The notes below the pieces were generated by a model that saw nothing but the letters and a program-made list of their open reading frames with translations, searched no databases and was not told where the DNA came from. A stretch of 64,000 nucleotides of DNA, taken from Bog-473 sp963717455 (GTDB taxonomy: Bacteria; Actinomycetota; Acidimicrobiia; Acidimicrobiales; RAAP-2). The stretch spans positions 5,022,001-5,086,000 of the forward strand of contig OY970336.1 of assembly GCA_963717455.1 (NCBI GenBank). Reading direction: 5' to 3'. The translations under genes were made by a program, and so were the position numbers. Shown here piece after piece: positions 1 through 8,760 of this stretch; the first letter of the stretch is position 1; each line of letters begins with the position of its first letter.

Positions 1-601
1 CCGGATGAAGTAGACCGACCAAGGCCTCAAAGTCCCCCTCCCGTGCTGCTCGAAGAAATGCCTCGACGAGAGCCCGTTGTTGCACCAAGTCGACGCTCCC
101 GAACTCCGGTGCACCTTGTACCCGACGGCGGGCCCGGCTGGCCAGTTGCCTCGCGGCCTGTGGTGAACGCCCGACGACTTCGCCAATCGTGTCAAACGGC
201 ACCGCGAAGACGTCGTGAAGGACGAACGCAACCCGCTCATCCGGTGCCAAGGAATTGAGCACCACCAACAGCGCGGCACCGACCGACTCCGCCAAGAGCG
301 CGGCCTCCGCAGGATCGTTTTCTGCCAAGGTGTCCTCGACGTCTGGGACGTCGATTCCCGGGGCGTGCTCCGGCCGCGCGCTACGGGACCTCAGGCGGTC
401 AAGACACACCCTTGCCGTCACCGTGGTGAGCCACCCGGACAAGTTCTCGACGACATCTCGATCGGCACGCATGGCCTTGAGCCACGCCTCCTGGACGGCG
501 TCCTCGGCCTCGGCTCGAGATCCGAGCATCCGATAGGCCATGCCCTCCAGACGCGTGCGGTTGGCTTGGAACTGACCAGCAACCCACTCAATCTCTTCCA
601 T
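1..601 (-). CDS. ECF-family RNA polymerase sigma factor, 3' end outside window
   Basis: I translated this directly from the minus strand; it stays open for about 200 codons from an ATG at 601 to the window edge. The N-terminal part has the sigma region 2 pattern (YRMLGSRAEAEDAVQEAW) and the middle has a sigma region 4 helix-turn-helix (FDTIGEVVGRSPQAARQLAS). A C-terminal extension of the SnoaL type begins (ALVEAFLRAAREGDFEALV), as in SigJ/ECF41-like factors, which recruit RNA polymerase to a small regulon and are controlled by their own C-terminal domain instead of a classic anti-sigma factor. The VOC gene starting at 999 lies 53 bp upstream on the same strand and may be co-transcribed. The ECF41 placement is inferred from domain order; the motifs that define that group lie in the missing part. 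Confidence 0.9.
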   Translation of the reverse strand, partial: MEEIEWVAGQFQANRTRLEGMAYRMLGSRAEAEDAVQEAWLKAMRADRDVVENLSGWLTTVTARVCLDRLRSRSARPEHAPGIDVPDVEDTLAENDPAEAALLAESVGAALLVVLNSLAPDERVAFVLHDVFAVPFDTIGEVVGRSPQAARQLASRARRRVQGAPEFGSVDLVQQRALVEAFLRAAREGDFEALVGLLHP

Positions 602-654
602 CGCTCATCCTCGGCTCGCGGGGCGACCTATGGCCGCTTGTCCATCGGACCCCA

Positions 655-999
655 TCATGGTGTGTGCATGATGCCGATCATGTTGCCGTCAGCATCCTTG
701 ACAGAGGCGATCAGCTTGCCCTGTCCCACGTCCCTGGGTTCTTGGACGCCTTCCGCTCCGGCTTCGATGAGCAGATCGTATGTCGCTTTGATGTCCGCAA
801 CCTCGGCATATGGGACGGGCCCGGTCATGCCCTGGCTGTGGCCGTTGGGGTCGAGGCCGATCTCGCTGCCGTCGGTTCGGAAGCCGACGTAGTAGGGAGC
901 ATCCACATAGGGTTTGGTTCCCAGCACGATCCCGAGCAGTGACTTGGTCTGCTCGACGTTCCGAACTGGGTAGATCAAGGTTCGGATCCCTTCGCTCAT
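655..999 (-). CDS. VOC superfamily (glyoxalase/bleomycin-resistance fold) protein
   Basis: This 114-residue protein starts at the ATG at 999, which follows a good ribosome site (AGGAG); the open frame extends further upstream but without family similarity. It shows a single VOC unit: an N-terminal beta-alpha segment (TLIYPVRNVEQTKSLLG), a central IGLDPNGHSQGMTGPVPYAE and a C-terminal VKDADGNMIGIMHTP that carries the usual D-x-x-G-N strand. Such single-module proteins act as metal-dependent lyases, dioxygenases or antibiotic-binding proteins, and substrate cannot be predicted. It sits directly upstream of the partial sigma factor gene in the same orientation, an arrangement common for ECF factors and small VOC or YCII partners. 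Confidence 0.85.
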   Translation of the reverse strand: MSEGIRTLIYPVRNVEQTKSLLGIVLGTKPYVDAPYYVGFRTDGSEIGLDPNGHSQGMTGPVPYAEVADIKATYDLLIEAGAEGVQEPRDVGQGKLIASVKDADGNMIGIMHTP

Positions 1000-1322
1000 T
1001 GGCGCTCCTTCTGACGTATCGGAAATTCTCCGGTCACCTCTATGACGGATGTGCGGCCACGGATGTGACCGGCATCGAAGCGGACCTCGGCGGATGCTGA
1101 TGCGTTGGTCGAGGCGCATCACGGCTCGGTGCTGCACGAGGACGTCCACGAGAGGTCCATGGACATGTCCGTACCCCGTTCAGAGGCGTGACCCGAAATG
1201 GATCAGATCTCCTTGAGATCGTCGCCGTGACCCTGATTTCGGCGATCGAGCAGGGAATACGTCATCAGCGCCGGCCCCGACCTGCCCGAATGCGTTGACG
1301 CGAGTCGCGTCGGGCGCGCGGC
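1000..1322. other. 323-bp intergenic stretch with no recognised gene
   Basis: It lies upstream of the minus-strand VOC gene and downstream of the pirin gene. It should contain the VOC promoter; I see no convincing RNA gene, repeat or coding frame. Confidence 0.5.
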
Positions 1323-2363
1323 TCAAATGCCCGTGTGCTCAGCGCGCACCGGATTGGGATCTGGCACGTGAGGCATCAGTGCATTCGGTGGGACCGTTCC
1401 GAGCCGACCTGCTTCGAAATCCTCGAGCGCCTGGACGATCTCGTCTCGGGTGTTCATGACGAACGGCCCGTAGTGCTCGACTGGCTCGCCGATCGGCTGG
1501 CCGCCGAGCACAAGAGCCTCGAGGTAGCGAGTGCGCGAGTCCTGAGCGTCATCGGCTCTGACGGCGATCCAGTCTCCCGGGCCGAACGACACCAGTTGAC
1601 CAGCCTGCACCGGACGGCCTTCGCTGCCGACCCGTCCGGACCCCGCCAGGACGTAGACCAGGGCGTTGAAACCGGGTTTCCAGGGGAGCTCAGCCAGTGC
1701 CCCCGGGGACACCGACACATGCATCAGGGCCATGGGCGTGTGAGTCGACCCGGGGCCACGATGGCCACCGACGTCCCCGGCGATGACCCGCAGGAGAGCA
1801 CCGCCGTCGCCGGAGGACAAGAGCACCACGTCTTGGGCCTCGAGCCCCTGATAGGCGGGTGAGATCATCTTGTCCCTGGCCGGCAGGTTCACCCAGAGCT
1901 GGATGCCGTGAAACAGGCCTCCGGAGACCACGAGCTCTTCGGGCGGAGTCTCGATATGCAGGATCCCGCCACCCGCGGTCATCCACTGCGTGGCGCCGTC
2001 AGTGATGAGACCACCGCCGCCTTGGGAATCCTGGTGGGCGAACGTTCCGTCGATCATGTAGGTCACGGTCTCGAAGCCACGATGCGGGTGCCACGGCGTC
2101 CCCTTCGGCTCGCCGGGCGCATAGTCCACCTCACCCATCTGGTCCATGTGGACGAAGGGGTCGAGATCGCGCAAGCTCAGGCCGGCAAATGCTCGGCGGA
2201 CTGGGAATCCCTCTCCTTCGAGCCCGCTGGGCGCGGTGGTGACCGACGTCGCCGGGCGCTCTACTGTCCGGGTTCGGTCGAGGGCGGGAATCTTCGGCAG
2301 CTTCGAGAGATCGCCAGGAGTCACAGCGGGCACGAGCGCCTCCCATCGGTGTTCGGCGGCCAC
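1323..2363 (-). CDS. Pirin-family cupin protein
   Basis: The product is a two-cupin protein of about 346 residues; the first 25-30 residues look unconserved, so the true start may be a downstream codon. The pirin signature is clear. The metal ligands fall in WHPHRGFETVTYMI (His92, His94) and GGGILHIE (His136, Glu138), the four ligands of the Fe site in characterised pirins. A second cupin half follows with the C-terminal EPVEHYGPFVMNT pattern. Bacterial pirins are redox-sensitive iron proteins, some with quercetin 2,3-dioxygenase activity and some that modulate partner enzymes. The neighbour upstream is the DyP peroxidase gene on the same strand, 192 bp away, which suggests a shared oxidative-stress role by inference only. 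Confidence 0.93.
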   Translation of the reverse strand: MAAEHRWEALVPAVTPGDLSKLPKIPALDRTRTVERPATSVTTAPSGLEGEGFPVRRAFAGLSLRDLDPFVHMDQMGEVDYAPGEPKGTPWHPHRGFETVTYMIDGTFAHQDSQGGGGLITDGATQWMTAGGGILHIETPPEELVVSGGLFHGIQLWVNLPARDKMISPAYQGLEAQDVVLLSSGDGGALLRVIAGDVGGHRGPGSTHTPMALMHVSVSPGALAELPWKPGFNALVYVLAGSGRVGSEGRPVQAGQLVSFGPGDWIAVRADDAQDSRTRYLEALVLGGQPIGEPVEHYGPFVMNTRDEIVQALEDFEAGRLGTVPPNALMPHVPDPNPVRAEHTGI

Positions 2364-2555
2364 CGTCGCGGCCGTTGCAGAAGGATATGCACCGCATCAC
2401 CGGCCGTTCCACCGCCGGAGCGCTTTGCCTGGTCGTCCAAAGTCAGAGCCTCCGAGGGAAGGTGCCCCGTCCGCCCAAACCTTTGGCATTCCTGCACCGT
2501 GAAGGCGATCCGATCGGCAAGGCCATGCTCGCCGATCGGACGGGACCCCCAGCCC

Positions 2556-3650
2556 CTACGCCGTCCCGCCCCTGAGCCCGCCGATCTCCAGCGAGCCCTC
2601 GCCCGTGGCGGCTGGTCCACTCGGAACGGTCTCTTCCCCGATCGGCTCCCCCGCCCTGGTGGTTGTCTCGCCACCGAGCTCGGCCGGCAACGGGGGAGGA
2701 TCGTCGAGGAAGTCTGCGGTGGGCACGAAGAACAGGGTGCCGGTCGCAGCGGTGGAGAAGTCAAGGATCCGGTCGTAGTTGCCGGGCGGGTCCCCGAGGA
2801 ACATGTGCTGGAGCATCAGCTCGGTGACCGAGGGGGTCGCGGCGTACCCGATGAAGTACGTGCCGAACTCCCCCGCACCCAACGACCCGAAAGGCATGTT
2901 TTCCCGCAGGATCTGACGCTGGGTGCCATCGGGCTCGATGATGGTGTTCAGCGCCACGTGCGAGTTGGCAGGCTTGACATCGTCGTCCATCTCGACGTTG
3001 GAGAGCTTGGCCCGACCGATCACCCGTTCCTGCTCCTCGACCGTCAGGGCGTCCCAGGCGGCCATGTCGTGGAGGTACTTCTGGACGATGACGTAGCTCC
3101 CCCCGGTGAACGCCTGATCCTCGTCCGCGATGGTCACCGCCGCCTCGGCGGCCGGCCCGGTCGGGTTCTCGGTCCCGTCGACAAAGCCGAGGAGGTCCCG
3201 CTCGTCGAAGTACTTGAACCCGTGGACCTCGTCGACCACCGTGGCGGCCCCGGCCAGCCGGCCGGCAACGAGGGAGGCCAGCTCCCAGCACAGATCCATC
3301 GTGGCCGCCCGAATGTGGAACAAGAGATCACCCGGGGTGGCCACAGCCCGGTGCCGGTCCCCGTCGAGAGCCCGGAACGGGTGGAGCTCGGCCGGCCGTG
3401 GACCCGAAAAGAGGCGATCCCACGCCGCCGATCCGATCCCGGCCACGACGGCCAGCCCACCGTCGGGGGAACGGAACCCGACCGTGCGCGCCAGTCCGGA
3501 GAGGTCGGCCAGCAGGTCGCGGACAACCGACTCACCGCCGTCATCGATGGTCAGGACGAGGATGACGGCGCTGGCCGTGAGCGGGGTGAGCACTGGCTGG
3601 GCAACCGGCGGTCCCGCGACGGCTCCTGGGCTCTGTGCGACGGTCGCCAT
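2556..3650 (-). CDS. Dye-decolourising (DyP-type) heme peroxidase with encapsulin cargo tag
   Basis: The 364-residue product has the DyP hallmarks: the GFVDGTENP motif with catalytic Asp158, a heme-ligand histidine in ANSHVALN (His231) and the distal arginine in QILRENMPFGSL (Arg249). Length fits the bacterial class (about 300-370). After the peroxidase fold the chain ends with a proline/glycine/glutamate-rich linker of about 35 residues and a terminal GEGSLEIGGLRGG. That tail matches the known pattern of encapsulin targeting peptides (acidic residue, then GSLGIGSLK-like) that load DyP enzymes into encapsulin shells. Encapsulin genes normally sit next to their DyP cargo, but none is seen here; the adjacent gene is a pirin. 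The enzyme would use H2O2 to oxidise bulky substrates in the cytoplasm or within a nanocompartment. Confidence 0.94.
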   Translation of the reverse strand: MATVAQSPGAVAGPPVAQPVLTPLTASAVILVLTIDDGGESVVRDLLADLSGLARTVGFRSPDGGLAVVAGIGSAAWDRLFSGPRPAELHPFRALDGDRHRAVATPGDLLFHIRAATMDLCWELASLVAGRLAGAATVVDEVHGFKYFDERDLLGFVDGTENPTGPAAEAAVTIADEDQAFTGGSYVIVQKYLHDMAAWDALTVEEQERVIGRAKLSNVEMDDDVKPANSHVALNTIIEPDGTQRQILRENMPFGSLGAGEFGTYFIGYAATPSVTELMLQHMFLGDPPGNYDRILDFSTAATGTLFFVPTADFLDDPPPLPAELGGETTTRAGEPIGEETVPSGPAATGEGSLEIGGLRGGTA

Positions 3651-3926
3651 GGTCGTTCTCCCGTGTCTCCTATCCGTGTACCCGATCGGACGCAGTCCTG
3701 GCAGCCCAGGGCCGGTGTGGGATGAGCGTAGCGATGGGAGGCCAAACTACCCAGCTCGGTCTGCCGGAGACGCAACCAACCCCGGCGTGGCCATTTTGTC
3801 TGTCCCCGCGGGCACGGAGTGTCGATTTCGGTCTGCGCCGTTCGTGTAGGGGTGAGAGGCCGGAATCCGGGTCTCCCGAATCCCAGGTGGCGCATTGGTG
3901 GCACCGCTGAGACCGAAAGGACGGAC

Positions 3927-4508
3927 ATGGGAAAGGTAATCGTGATGAATTGGGTCACGCTTGACGGCGTGATGCAGGGACCAGGCCGCCCGGACGAGGA
4001 CACGCGGGATGGGTTCGATCGCGGCGGCTGGGGGATTCCTTACGGCGACGAGGCGATAGTCGCCAAGATGGGCGAGCGGATGGGCGGGGATCCCGCGTTT
4101 CTGTTCGGACGGCGCACTTACGAGAATCTGCTGGCGTCCTGGAATGCCAAGGGCGGCCCATTCAAGGAGGCACTCAACAGTGCCCACAAGTACGTCGCAT
4201 CGAACAACCCGGCGGCGAAGCTCGACTGGCCGAACTCGACTCTGCTGCACGGCGACGTGCCGGCCGCTGTGACGGACCGCAAGGAGGGCTCGGACACGAA
4301 TCTCGTGATCATGGGTAGCGGCGTGTTGATCGGTTCGCTGATGGCCGCCGATTTGATCGACGAGTATCTGCTGACGATTGCTCCTCTGGTGCTGGGCACC
4401 GGACGGCGGCTGTTTGCAGGCGGCACGCAGGCACCGCTGCAGCTGGTTGACAGCATGACCACGAGCATGGGCGTGCTGGTCGCCACATACGAGCGTGACC
4501 GGGGATAG
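3927..4508 (+). CDS. DHFR/RibD C-terminal domain family reductase
   Basis: This is a 193-residue protein starting at the ATG at 3927, preceded by a GAAAGGA ribosome site. It has the RibD-C/dihydrofolate-reductase-like fold: a start strand KVIVMNWVTLDGVM, a FLFGRRTYENL segment, the nucleotide-binding NLVIMGSGVLIGSLM and the C-terminal EYLLTIAPLVLGTGRRLF. Stand-alone members are NADPH-dependent reductases of unknown substrate, abundant in actinobacteria and often found beside YCII proteins and ECF sigma factors. That is the case here: a YCII gene and an ECF42-type sigma gene follow on the same strand within 80 bp and 10 bp, so the three probably form one transcription unit. Confidence 0.92.
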   Translation: MGKVIVMNWVTLDGVMQGPGRPDEDTRDGFDRGGWGIPYGDEAIVAKMGERMGGDPAFLFGRRTYENLLASWNAKGGPFKEALNSAHKYVASNNPAAKLDWPNSTLLHGDVPAAVTDRKEGSDTNLVIMGSGVLIGSLMAADLIDEYLLTIAPLVLGTGRRLFAGGTQAPLQLVDSMTTSMGVLVATYERDRG

Positions 4509-4582
4509 GAGACGAAAATGAGCACCGGCCAGGCTCGGACGGATCGTCCGGCGCATGGCCCGGTGCGAGAAAGGAGTCCGCG

Positions 4583-4936
4583 ATGAAGCAATACCTGCTG
4601 AGCGTCTACCAACCAGATGGCGACCCGCCCCCGGCTGACGTGCTGGAGGAGATCACCGGTGATCTACGAGCGCTGGGTGAGGAGCTCCGTTCCGCGGGCG
4701 CATGGGTGTTCACCGGCGCCCTCCACGCGCCGAGCACCGCGACGGTGATTCATCCTCGCCTCGATGGGATGCCGATGACCGACGGGCCGTATGTCGAAGC
4801 CAAGGAGCACATCGGCGGGTTCACCATCATCAAGGCGGGCAACCTCGATGAGGCGCTCGAGTGGGGGCGCAAGCTCGCCGGGGCGACGACGCTGCCGATA
4901 GAGGTGCGCCCGTTCCAAGGCGAGTTGGAGGACTGA
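4583..4936 (+). CDS. YCII/DGPF-domain protein, partner of the downstream sigma factor
   Basis: The gene encodes 117 residues from an ATG with a GAAAGGAG ribosome site. The family pattern is plain: MKQYLLSVYQ at the N-terminus, then PMTDGPYVEAKEHIGGFTII, the variant of the DGPF motif followed by the E-x-x-G-G-F/Y block. Proteins of this type have a ferredoxin-like fold and are the conserved genomic companions of ECF42 sigma factors, whose activity or regulon they are tied to. The sigma gene begins eight bases after this stop codon. The exact molecular function is unknown. Confidence 0.95.
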   Translation: MKQYLLSVYQPDGDPPPADVLEEITGDLRALGEELRSAGAWVFTGALHAPSTATVIHPRLDGMPMTDGPYVEAKEHIGGFTIIKAGNLDEALEWGRKLAGATTLPIEVRPFQGELED

Positions 4937-4943
4937 CGGCCTC

Positions 4944-6173
4944 GTGCCGGCAGTCCCGCATTCGCAGATCGAACGTGTGTTCCGTGAGCAGTACGGCCGC
5001 GCCGTGGCAGTCCTGGTGCGCATGTTGGGCGACATTGACCTGGCCGAGGAAGCGGTCCAGGACGCGTTCACCACGGCGGTGGCGAACTGGCCCGACAGCG
5101 GGCTGCCGCCGGCGCCGGCTGGCTGGATCATCACAACCGCGCGTAATCGGGCGATCGACCGCTTGCGCCGCGAGTCCTCCCGTGATGACCACCATGCCCA
5201 GGCGTTGCTGCTCAGGGCTCGCGACGAGCCGCCCGAGGAGAGCCCGGTGCACGACGATCGTCTCCGCCTGATCTTCACCTGCTGCCACCCCTCGCTCGAC
5301 AGAGCCGCTCAGGTGGCGCTCACCCTGCGGCTGCTCGGTGGGCTGAGCACGCCCGAGATCGCACGGGCGTTCCTGGTCTCCGAGTCGACCATGGCCCAGC
5401 GATTGGTGAGTGCGAAGGGGAAGATCCGCGACGCGCGCATCCCCTACCGGGTCCCCAAGGAGGCCGACCTGCCAGATCGCCTGGCATCGGTGCTTGCCGT
5501 CGTCTATCTGATCTTCAATGAGGGCTATGCCGCCAGCTCGGGTGAACGGCTGATCCGGCGGGAGCTGACCACAGAAGCGATGAGGCTCGGCCGGCTGCTG
5601 GTCGAGCTGATGCCCGACGAGCCCGAAGCATTCGGGCTGCTGGCACTGATGCTGCTCGAACAGGCACGGAGCGAAGCACGTAGCACTCCGGAGGGCAAGC
5701 TCATTCCCCTGCCCGAGCAGGATCGCAGCCGCTGGAACCGCAGCTTGATCGGGGAAGGGCAAGAGCTTGTCTGCCGATGCCTACGTCGAAACCAGCCCGG
5801 GCCCTACCAGATCCAAGCCGCGATCAATGCCGTTCACAGCGACGCGCCCGCCGCTGCGCTCACCGACTGGACCCAGATCCTCGTGCTCTACGACCAGCTC
5901 CTCGCGGTCACCCCAACCCCGATCGTCGCGCTCAACCGCGCAGTGGTGGTCGCCGAGATCGACGGCCCACAAGTTGCCCTCGACCTGATCGACGAGCTCT
6001 CCCTCGAGCACTACTACATCTTCCACGCGGTCCGCGCCGATCTGCTCCGACGTCTCGGCCATGCAGACCAAGCCGAAGCCGCCTACCGCGCAGCGATCAA
6101 GCGCACCGACAACGCCGCCGAGATCGCATTCATGAACGGGCGAATCTCAGCAATCAGGGTTGCCACGTCATAA
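4944..6173 (+). CDS. ECF42-type sigma factor with C-terminal TPR-like domain
   Basis: The 409-residue product starts with GTG at 4944. It has sigma region 2 (residues about 10-75, including DIDLAEEAVQDAF), region 4 (about 115-165, with LSTPEIARAFLVSESTMAQR) and a long C-terminal extension with FNEGYAASSGERLIRREL and tetratricopeptide-like helices ending in RADLLRRLGHADQAEAAYRAA. That architecture, together with the adjacent YCII gene, is diagnostic of the ECF42 group, which lacks an anti-sigma factor and depends on the C-terminal domain for activity. A fragment of a second, similar factor's tail lies at 17406-17537. A truncated folE follows directly. Confidence 0.95.
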   Translation: MPAVPHSQIERVFREQYGRAVAVLVRMLGDIDLAEEAVQDAFTTAVANWPDSGLPPAPAGWIITTARNRAIDRLRRESSRDDHHAQALLLRARDEPPEESPVHDDRLRLIFTCCHPSLDRAAQVALTLRLLGGLSTPEIARAFLVSESTMAQRLVSAKGKIRDARIPYRVPKEADLPDRLASVLAVVYLIFNEGYAASSGERLIRRELTTEAMRLGRLLVELMPDEPEAFGLLALMLLEQARSEARSTPEGKLIPLPEQDRSRWNRSLIGEGQELVCRCLRRNQPGPYQIQAAINAVHSDAPAAALTDWTQILVLYDQLLAVTPTPIVALNRAVVVAEIDGPQVALDLIDELSLEHYYIFHAVRADLLRRLGHADQAEAAYRAAIKRTDNAAEIAFMNGRISAIRVATS

Positions 6174-6229
6174 CACCGCGAGATCGGGACTATGCGCTAC
6201 TTGCACTCAAGTCTCACGCAGCATCGCGC

Positions 6230-6676
6230 CGGAGCGGGGTCGAGCTTGGCGTCGAGCTCTTCGATCTCACAACGTTCCCGAATGACGAGCAGTACGACGA
6301 GTTGGTATTGGTCCGAGACATCCCGTTCCGTTCTCTTTGTGAACACCACTTGCTTCCGTTCCACGGGGTGGCGCATGTCGGCTACCTTCCGGCAGAGCGC
6401 ATCCTGGGCCTGTCCAAGCTGGCCAGGGTCGTCGATCAATTCGCCAGCGACTTCCAAACGCAAGAGCGACTCACGAAACAGGTCGCCGACTGGCTGGACC
6501 AGCAGCTCCGCCCCAAGGGCGTGGGAGTGGTCATCGAGGCTGACCACTCGTGCATGTCCTTTCGTGGGATCAAAGCGATGGGGACACGGACGCTGACTTC
6601 GGCACTGCTCGGCCTGCTCCGCGATGACGCCCGTTCTCGCGAAGAATTCATTGGGCTGGCTCGTTCCGGCTCGTAA
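6230..6676 (+). pseudogene. folE: GTP cyclohydrolase I, 5'-truncated
   Basis: From about position 6257 the frame reads as the catalytic core of FolE: EQYDELVLVRDIPF, then CEHHLLPFHGVAHVGYLP, then HSCMSFRGIKAMG, to a normal C-terminus at 6676. The zinc-binding Cys and His of CEHH and the second Cys of HSCM are present. The usual N-terminal 60-70 residues are missing: the upstream codons in this frame overlap the sigma gene in another frame and show no family similarity, and the segment just before the conserved part has no ATG, GTG or TTG in frame. FolE opens GTP to dihydroneopterin triphosphate for folate and pterin synthesis. I read this as a 5' deletion remnant; a very short enzyme using an unusual start cannot be excluded. 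Confidence 0.75.
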
Positions 6677-6751
6677 CAGACGGTTTGAGACACAGAGACG
6701 AAGAGGTGGAGACATGGCACACCAGCTCATCGACACGACAAGGGGGCCGAC

Positions 6752-7861
6752 ATGGCCAATGATCAGACCTTCGTGATTGTCGGCGCCAGCCTGGCTGGTG
6801 CCAAGGCGGCCGAGACTCTTCGGGCAGAAGGATTCGACGGACGGATCGTGTTGGTGGGCGAGGAGTCTGTTCGGCCCTACGAGCGCCCGCCGCTGTCCAA
6901 GGGTTACCTCCGAGGCGAGACAAGTTTCGACGACGCTGCCGTGCAGGCCGCGGGCTTCTACGCGGAACACGAAATCGAGTTGCTCACGTCAACCGCCGCC
7001 GAGGCGATCGATCCGACAAGCAAGGTCGTGACCCACAATCCGGGAAGCACGCTCCCCTACGACGAACTGCTATTAGCGACCGGGGCTACGCCTCGATCGC
7101 TGTCGATACCCGGGTCAGACCTCGCCGGGATCTACTACCTGCGGACCATTGGGAGCTGCGATGCCCTGCGCGAGGCCATTGATCTCGCCGAAAAGGTCGT
7201 GGTGGTGGGCGGTGGTTGGATCGGGTCCGAGGTGGCCGCCTCGGCGCGCCAGCTGGACAAGGACGTGGCCATGATCGAAGCCGCACGGGTCCCGCTCGAA
7301 CGCGTCCTGGGAGACGAGGTGGGAGCCATCTTCAGGGACCTCCACAACGATCACGGAGTGGAGCTCCACCTGGGCGTCGGCGTCGAAGCTTTTCAGGGTG
7401 CAGGCTCGGCCGAAGAAGTCCTGCTGGCCGACGGCACCGCTGTCGCTGGGGACCTGTTCGTGGTGGACGTGGGGGGGTGATGCCTCGCACGGAGTTGGCC
7501 GGCGGCGCTGGGCTCGATCTCGACAACGGTGTCGTCGTCGATGAGCTCCTGGCCACGAGCGTGCCGGGGGATCTGGGCGGCGGGGGATGTCGCAAACGCA
7601 TTTCACCCGGTGTTCGGTGCACGCATTCGCCTCGAGCACTGGTCGGCTGCGCTCAACCAGGGGCCGGTGGCGGCGAAGAACATGCTCGGCCAACGCATCG
7701 CTTACGACAAGATCCCCTACTTCTTCTCCGACCAGTACGGCCTCGGCCTGGAGTACAGCGGATACGCGGTCGACTGGGACGCTGTTGTCTTCCGGGGCGA
7801 TTTGGAACAGCGCGAGTTCATCGCCTTTTGGCTGGCCGGTGATCGCGTGGTCGCGGGATGA
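6752..7861 (+). pseudogene. FAD-dependent ferredoxin reductase-type oxidoreductase, two frameshifts
   Basis: Read across three segments this is a typical rhodocoxin/putidaredoxin reductase-like protein of about 370 residues. The first part (from ATG 6752) has the FAD motif FVIVGASLAGAKAAETL, RPYERPPLSKGYL and the NAD motif VVVVGGGWIGSEVAA. It stops at 7480 after a run of seven G residues (7471-7477). The next segment continues MPRTELAGGAGLDLDNGVVVDE in another frame, and after a GGGGG run at 7566-7570 the original frame resumes with GIWAAGDVANAFHPVFGAR and LEHWSAALNQGPVAAKN. One base lost in the first run and one gained in the second would restore it. Either the gene is inactive or both homopolymers were misread. 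It would transfer electrons from NAD(P)H to a ferredoxin, probably for a P450 or dioxygenase. Confidence 0.88.
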
Positions 7862-7991
7862 ACGTGAACGTGTGGGACGTGGCAGATCCCATTGCCGCAC
7901 TCGTGAGGTCGAAGCGAGCCGTCGACGTGCGCCAGCTCGACATCCCGAGATGGACCTGGTTACCCTGAGCGGAGACGTATCTCCATCCCCG

Positions 7992-8642
7992 TCATGAAAT
8001 CTCCCCGGCGTCCGGACAGTCGGGACGGTGAAACCCACGGTCGGCGACGGCGCCGCATTCGGGACAAAGCAACCCTGCCCAGCACGCTGGATCGCCACCC
8101 TCCGTCACCAGCACGTCGCCTTGGGCCTCTTCTGTCCCGACCCGACCCGCGCGGTCGACGGCGAAGAACTCGATCGAGCACCGAACGGCACCCAACGGCT
8201 CAATCTCGTGGAACACTTCGGGCGGGACGGCCTGAGTCGAACCAGCTTCCAGCTCGACGTCAATCGTCGGCGTAGTCGCAGCCGCAAAGCGCAGCCGTCC
8301 GCCTTGGACGACGATCCGCCCCCAGGTGCCCGCCGCGACACGGTGGGCTCGGCGCAGACCGGCAGGCATTGTTCGCTCGTCCCAGACCGGGCTTCTCCGC
8401 ACCCAACGCAGCCCCTCGGGCAGTTCGGCCCGATCGCAGAGCGGACAGTTCAGGGGTGTCCCCAGCCGATCGAACCGCCCGCCGGGGTCGAGCACCCAGG
8501 CTCGGACCTGAAATGGGGGCCTGTGGTGGACGTGCTGGTCGTGCCCGCACGCCAACTCGGCCACCCAGTCGCCAACCTCGTCTTGGTGGTAGCTGGTGAT
8601 CGATCTCTCCACGGCCCGAGCGTAGTGATCCTCGGGTGGCAC
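7992..8642 (-). CDS. DUF3565-DUF1971 fusion protein with C-terminal Cys cluster
   Basis: The 216-residue product joins two small domains. Residues about 11-72 match DUF3565 (ITSYHQDEVGDWVAELACGH, QHVHHRPPFQVRAWV, CPLCDRAE), a Cys/His-rich unit likely to bind metal. Residues about 85-185 match DUF1971, the TehB-like cupin associated with tellurite resistance (LRRAHRVAAGTWGRIVV, PPEVFHEIEPLGAVRCSIEFF). The last 25 residues add a further CPEC and HRPDC cluster that could form a zinc ribbon. Both domains are linked in other bacteria to metalloid or stress responses; the function here is unknown. The gene stands alone, between the plus-strand reductase remnant and a minus-strand amidohydrolase operon. 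Confidence 0.82.
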   Translation of the reverse strand: MPPEDHYARAVERSITSYHQDEVGDWVAELACGHDQHVHHRPPFQVRAWVLDPGGRFDRLGTPLNCPLCDRAELPEGLRWVRRSPVWDERTMPAGLRRAHRVAAGTWGRIVVQGGRLRFAAATTPTIDVELEAGSTQAVPPEVFHEIEPLGAVRCSIEFFAVDRAGRVGTEEAQGDVLVTEGGDPACWAGLLCPECGAVADRGFHRPDCPDAGEIS

Positions 8643-8760
8643 CGTTGGCCGGCAGTCAACAGGCGGGTGAGGCCGTCGGGCGGATCAAGTCCGACGGTCG
8701 TAGTGACCGACCATCGGGAAGCGGTGACCCTCCCGACATGACACCGGTGACGAGACCCAC

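Noticed and set aside
1323..2555. An encapsulin shell gene next to the DyP gene
   Set aside because: The only gene in the expected place is a pirin, and no HK97-like frame is seen on either strand.
1908..3725. 605-codon plus-strand frame
   Set aside because: It lies opposite the pirin and DyP genes and has only the Arg/Gly/Pro-rich composition of an antisense GC-rich frame.
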